A DNA stretch of 64,000 nucleotides from Bacteroidetes bacterium GWF2_38_335 (lineage in GTDB: Bacteria; Bacteroidota; Bacteroidia; Bacteroidales; GWF2-38-335). Location: positions 103,077 through 167,076 of the forward strand of contig MEOH01000006.1 of assembly GCA_001769535.1 (NCBI GenBank), read 5' to 3'. The notes under the pieces are model-generated. The model made no database searches. It was not told the DNA's origin and saw nothing but the letters and a program-made list of their open reading frames with translations. This document shows, piece by piece, positions 61,190 to 64,000 of the stretch (its first letter is position 1; each line of letters begins with the position of its first letter). Position numbers and translations under genes: made by a program.

Positions 61190-62303
61190 TATCGGTCCGG
61201 CCTACCCCCTTCGAGGAGGCATTGCCAATTTCAATCTGGCTCTTACACGTGCCCTTATCAAAAAAGGCCATGATGTAACAATCCAATCATTTTCCCTTCA
61301 ATATCCGGGATTTCTTTTTCCCGGTAAAACCCAGTTTGAAGAGGGTACACCTCCCGAAAATATCAGAATATATTCGGAAATAAGCTCCGTGAACCCCTTT
61401 TCATGGTTCAGGGTGGCACGCAAAATATTGAGCAACAAGCCCGATTTGGCCATAGTTCATTATTGGATGCCATTCATGGCTCCTTCACAGGGGAAAATTG
61501 CCCGGAAATTGCGCAAAAACGGGGTAAAGGTCATTGCCATTACCCACAATGTGATTCCGCATGAGAAAAGGCCCGGAGATAAAATCCTTACAAAATATTT
61601 TATAAATTCCTGCGATGCTTTTATTGCACTGGCAAAATCGGTGGAAGAAGATATAAAAACAATTAAAAAAGATGCTCTCACAACATTTGTCCCGCATCCT
61701 GTTTATGATATTTTTGGAGAAATTGTTTCACGCGAAAATGCCCGGTCATTCCTGAAAATATCGCCCGACAAAAAACTGGTTTTGTTTTTCGGCATTATCA
61801 GGGACTATAAGGGTCTTGATATACTTCTGGAAACAATGGCATATAAATCGCTTGCTGATTTGGATGTTCATTTGCTCATTGCCGGTGAATTTTACGGTGA
61901 CAAGGAAAAATACCTGAAAATTATAGCTGAAAAAAATCTTGGACAAAGGATTATTATTGTTGATAATTATATTCCCTCAGATGAGGTTAAATATTATTTT
62001 TGTTCAGCTGATCTGATAGCTCAAACATACAAGTCAGCAACACAAAGCGGAGTTGCACAGATTGCCTATCATTTTGAGCGACCTATGCTGGTTACCAATG
62101 TGGGCGGACTGGCTGAAATTGTGCCAAATGGAAAAGTGGGCTATGTTACTTCTCAAAATCCAGAAGAAATTGCTTCCTGCATCAGCGATTTTTATCTGAA
62201 CAATCGTGAAAATGAATTTTCAGAGAATGTCAGAAATGAAAAGCACAGGTTTTCCTGGGATTCTATGGTTGAGGCTGTTGAAAAGGTGTTTTATAGTTTA
62301 TAA
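61173..62303 (+). CDS. GT4 glycosyltransferase
   Basis: A 376-residue GT-B enzyme: N-terminal IGPAYPLRGGIANFNLALTRALIKKGHDVTIQSF, and C-terminal donor site KSATQSGVAQIAYHFERPMLVTNVGGLAEIVPNGKVGYV with the EX7E-type Glu region. It should add a sugar during envelope glycan or glycolipid synthesis. Its start overlaps the GT2 gene by 17 bases, so the two and the DUF4199 gene form an operon. Donor and acceptor unknown. Confidence 0.9.
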   Translation: MLKIVNIGPAYPLRGGIANFNLALTRALIKKGHDVTIQSFSLQYPGFLFPGKTQFEEGTPPENIRIYSEISSVNPFSWFRVARKILSNKPDLAIVHYWMPFMAPSQGKIARKLRKNGVKVIAITHNVIPHEKRPGDKILTKYFINSCDAFIALAKSVEEDIKTIKKDALTTFVPHPVYDIFGEIVSRENARSFLKISPDKKLVLFFGIIRDYKGLDILLETMAYKSLADLDVHLLIAGEFYGDKEKYLKIIAEKNLGQRIIIVDNYIPSDEVKYYFCSADLIAQTYKSATQSGVAQIAYHFERPMLVTNVGGLAEIVPNGKVGYVTSQNPEEIASCISDFYLNNRENEFSENVRNEKHRFSWDSMVEAVEKVFYSL

Positions 62304-62641
62304 ACTTTCGACTTTACAGCCTTTCGACTTTACGAACTTTATGGACTTTATAATCTTACCTGAAAAACACAACTGATTTATAATCAACACCTGAACGAAC
62401 TATTATCTTTTTCAAAGTAACATTTTAGCAACTTTTTTGGTCAAATGACTTGTAATGGCTTGGAAATGTTTTGTTGCTACTTTTTTGTTATTTCTATATT
62501 CGCTTCTACCATTGTTACTCATTACAATACAAAGATACTAATTTTTCAATTATTCCAATATCTCCATTTAAAATTTATTTAGTTTAAAGGCTTTTATACT
62601 CAGTAAAAGGAAATTGGTTATTTGTTATTCAAAAATAAATA
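62304..62641. other. AT-rich intergenic region with short C-T-T-T repeats
   Basis: Holds ctttcgacttta-type units at 62308-62356 (about 7-9 base spacing) then plain AT-rich sequence. No ORF, RNA gene or terminator recognised. Confidence 0.45.
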
Positions 62642-63787
62642 TTAACGGCACAATTCTCTTTTTCCTTTATTAAATGATTTATGCTTTTCATTGTACCAGT
62701 TTTTTAGAGTATCATTTATAGCTTCAATTGAAATATCCTTAATATCTAACCAAACTCTCACCTGCTCTTGTGCATGTTTAATGCTATTTGTATCTATAAA
62801 ATTTTCAATATACCCTGCAAGATTTTGATTACACACTGGTTTTAAAAAAATGTATCCATGACACAAATCTTTTAATGTGAAAGAATCATAGCCCAGTGAA
62901 TAATAACTCGATGAATCAACTATCTCTCCAAGAATTGATTCATTTGTAAAAAAAGCATACGATTTAAAATCTGAAGGAAGGCTATCAACTAATTTATCAA
63001 AATATGACTGCATAGGAATAACCATCTTATCATCAAGTCCTTTTTTTCCTGCCCATGTATGATGAATCCATATTGTTATTGTTGTTTCAGGGTACTTATT
63101 ATATACACATTGTCCAACTCTATCATTTTTATTCGCTTTTCCTATAAATTTTCCACCCTCGACTAATGGTTGTGCATAATGAGTTATTGAATGGTGAGCA
63201 CCACAATAAACAAGTGCTTTTTTGTTTTTTTTATAAGTTTCATTAATTATTCTATTGGCCCAATCACTTTCACCGTCTCCAAAAAATGCTTTTCGCTTTT
63301 CTGGATCATTAAAATCCTCCGGTTTTTGTATTGCTGAACAATTATAATCTTTTATTAAACCAATTATTCGAAATTGTTTCTCGCTTTTTTGATTTACTTC
63401 CCATGCCACATGAAGAATATCAATATACTCCTGATATGACCATTCAAATAAACTTCTACTTGTAATTGATCGGGCAAGTTTCTCGTCAAATTTATCTGCA
63501 GTCAATAATGAATCAATAAGTTTTGTATCATCGTAACTAACAAATTCTGAAAATAAAATATTAATGTCATTTTTGTTTAAAATTGGAATAATTGATTTAA
63601 TAAAATCAACCTCTTCTTTTATCCAGTGTGCCTCTCCAATAAATATCACATCCTTATTCTTAAATGCATCAATAATTAAATCTTCAGGCTTATATAATTT
63701 GTATTTTTCAACAAAAGTTTGTTCTTTTTTTTGCTCACTACAGGAACAAACAACGATAATTAATAAAGCAAATAATAATGTTTTCAT
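62642..63787 (-). CDS. Lipoprotein, EreA/ChaN/TIKI-like fold candidate
   Basis: A 381-residue protein with a lipobox (IIVVCSCSEQ), so lipid-anchored in the envelope. The mature part begins VIFIGEAHWIKEEVDFIKSIIPILNK, near the start of the domain where erythromycin-esterase-like and ChaN/TIKI-like proteins hold GExH, and later has ALVYCGAHHSITHYAQPL. These place it tentatively in that superfamily. Possible metal ligands are His/Glu in GEAHW and GAHHS. It is markedly AT-rich compared with neighbours, perhaps acquired. Function unknown. Confidence 0.6.
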   Translation of the reverse strand: MKTLLFALLIIVVCSCSEQKKEQTFVEKYKLYKPEDLIIDAFKNKDVIFIGEAHWIKEEVDFIKSIIPILNKNDINILFSEFVSYDDTKLIDSLLTADKFDEKLARSITSRSLFEWSYQEYIDILHVAWEVNQKSEKQFRIIGLIKDYNCSAIQKPEDFNDPEKRKAFFGDGESDWANRIINETYKKNKKALVYCGAHHSITHYAQPLVEGGKFIGKANKNDRVGQCVYNKYPETTITIWIHHTWAGKKGLDDKMVIPMQSYFDKLVDSLPSDFKSYAFFTNESILGEIVDSSSYYSLGYDSFTLKDLCHGYIFLKPVCNQNLAGYIENFIDTNSIKHAQEQVRVWLDIKDISIEAINDTLKNWYNEKHKSFNKGKRELCR

Positions 63788-64000
63788 TTTCAGACTTTTT
63801 TATTTATCAAATAATTATCAATTATACAAAAAATCTTACGAATTTCAAACATAGCATTAGATCATCCACCTCCCAATCTGCTTATCCCCCAAAAATGTTT
63901 TTGCACTCATCTCATTTTTAAAATTCCAGTTCATGCGACTTAATTAGTTTTCGGTTTGTATCTGCAAAGGTGGAAAGCCGAAATGCCATCCACAACAGAA

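Noticed and set aside
63944-64000. Short minus-strand open stretch at right edge
   Set aside because: Only 18 codons plus stop visible (ends QTEN), not enough to support a truncated gene.

Overview
The window reads as a chromosomal segment of a member of the Bacteroidota. Evidence: a PorQ-like type IX secretion protein and secreted proteins with type-A-like C-terminal sorting tails; a SusC-style TonB receptor with an N-terminal carboxypeptidase-regulatory-like domain; a DUF4199 protein; a dcw cluster in the order common in this phylum; few Shine-Dalgarno sequences; and repeated promoters of the phylum form TTTG-N19-21-TAnnTTTG (seen at both tRNAs, the SRP RNA and several genes). DNA is AT-rich. 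The meso-DAP motif in MurE and the many Fe-S redox proteins fit a diaminopimelate-type, probably anaerobic or microaerophilic organism. Genus cannot be told from the sequence.

Layout. 0-1.5 kb: ECF sigma factor with a truncated membrane partner (minus). 1.8-10.5 kb (plus): HD phosphohydrolase, TerC and DedA membrane proteins, a TPR/SpoIIE-phosphatase sensor, PorQ-cmk-ispH, pfkA. 10.5-16.9 kb (minus): ECF sigma factor under a clear promoter, a CarH/LitR-like B12-binding MerR regulator, O-methyltransferase, M16 protease, lpxD, HD hydrolase. 16.9-19 kb: small membrane/lipoprotein genes, YqeY, and three copies of a composite non-coding repeat element. 19-34.1 kb (minus): ftsZ-ftsA-ftsQ-murC-murG-ftsW-murD-mraY-murE-ftsI-ftsL-rsmH-mraZ, tightly overlapped and headed by four 10-bp-spaced MraZ-type boxes. 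34.4-44 kb: accessory region with a DUF6150-like repeat protein, WG-repeat protein, tRNA-Cys with a tandem 97-bp repeat, a Bro-N/Fic fusion, a T9SS cargo protein, a DNA/RNA nuclease and a pirin. 43.8-48.7 kb: HYC_CC_PP-like protein, TonB receptor, secreted thioredoxin-like protein and a cysteine-tagged outer-membrane protein, possibly a metal-related surface system. 48.8 kb: tRNA-Phe. 49-54 kb: pstSCAB plus a porin. 54-59 kb: a five-gene heterodisulfide-reductase/Qmo-like electron-transfer operon. 59.4 kb: SRP RNA (minus). 59.7-62.3 kb: DUF4199 and two glycosyltransferases. 62.6-63.8 kb: an AT-rich lipoprotein gene.

Most of the window is core metabolism and envelope biogenesis. The best candidates for new biology are (1) the structured intergenic element with a compensatory base change, flanked by heptamer arrays; (2) the MerR-B12/ECF sigma pair lacking carotenoid genes nearby; (3) the Hdr/Qmo-like operon in a Bacteroidota background; (4) the Bro-N/Fic fusion; and (5) the cysteine-rich TonB/thioredoxin/outer-membrane gene set. 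All functional statements are from reading the sequence; no searches were run.
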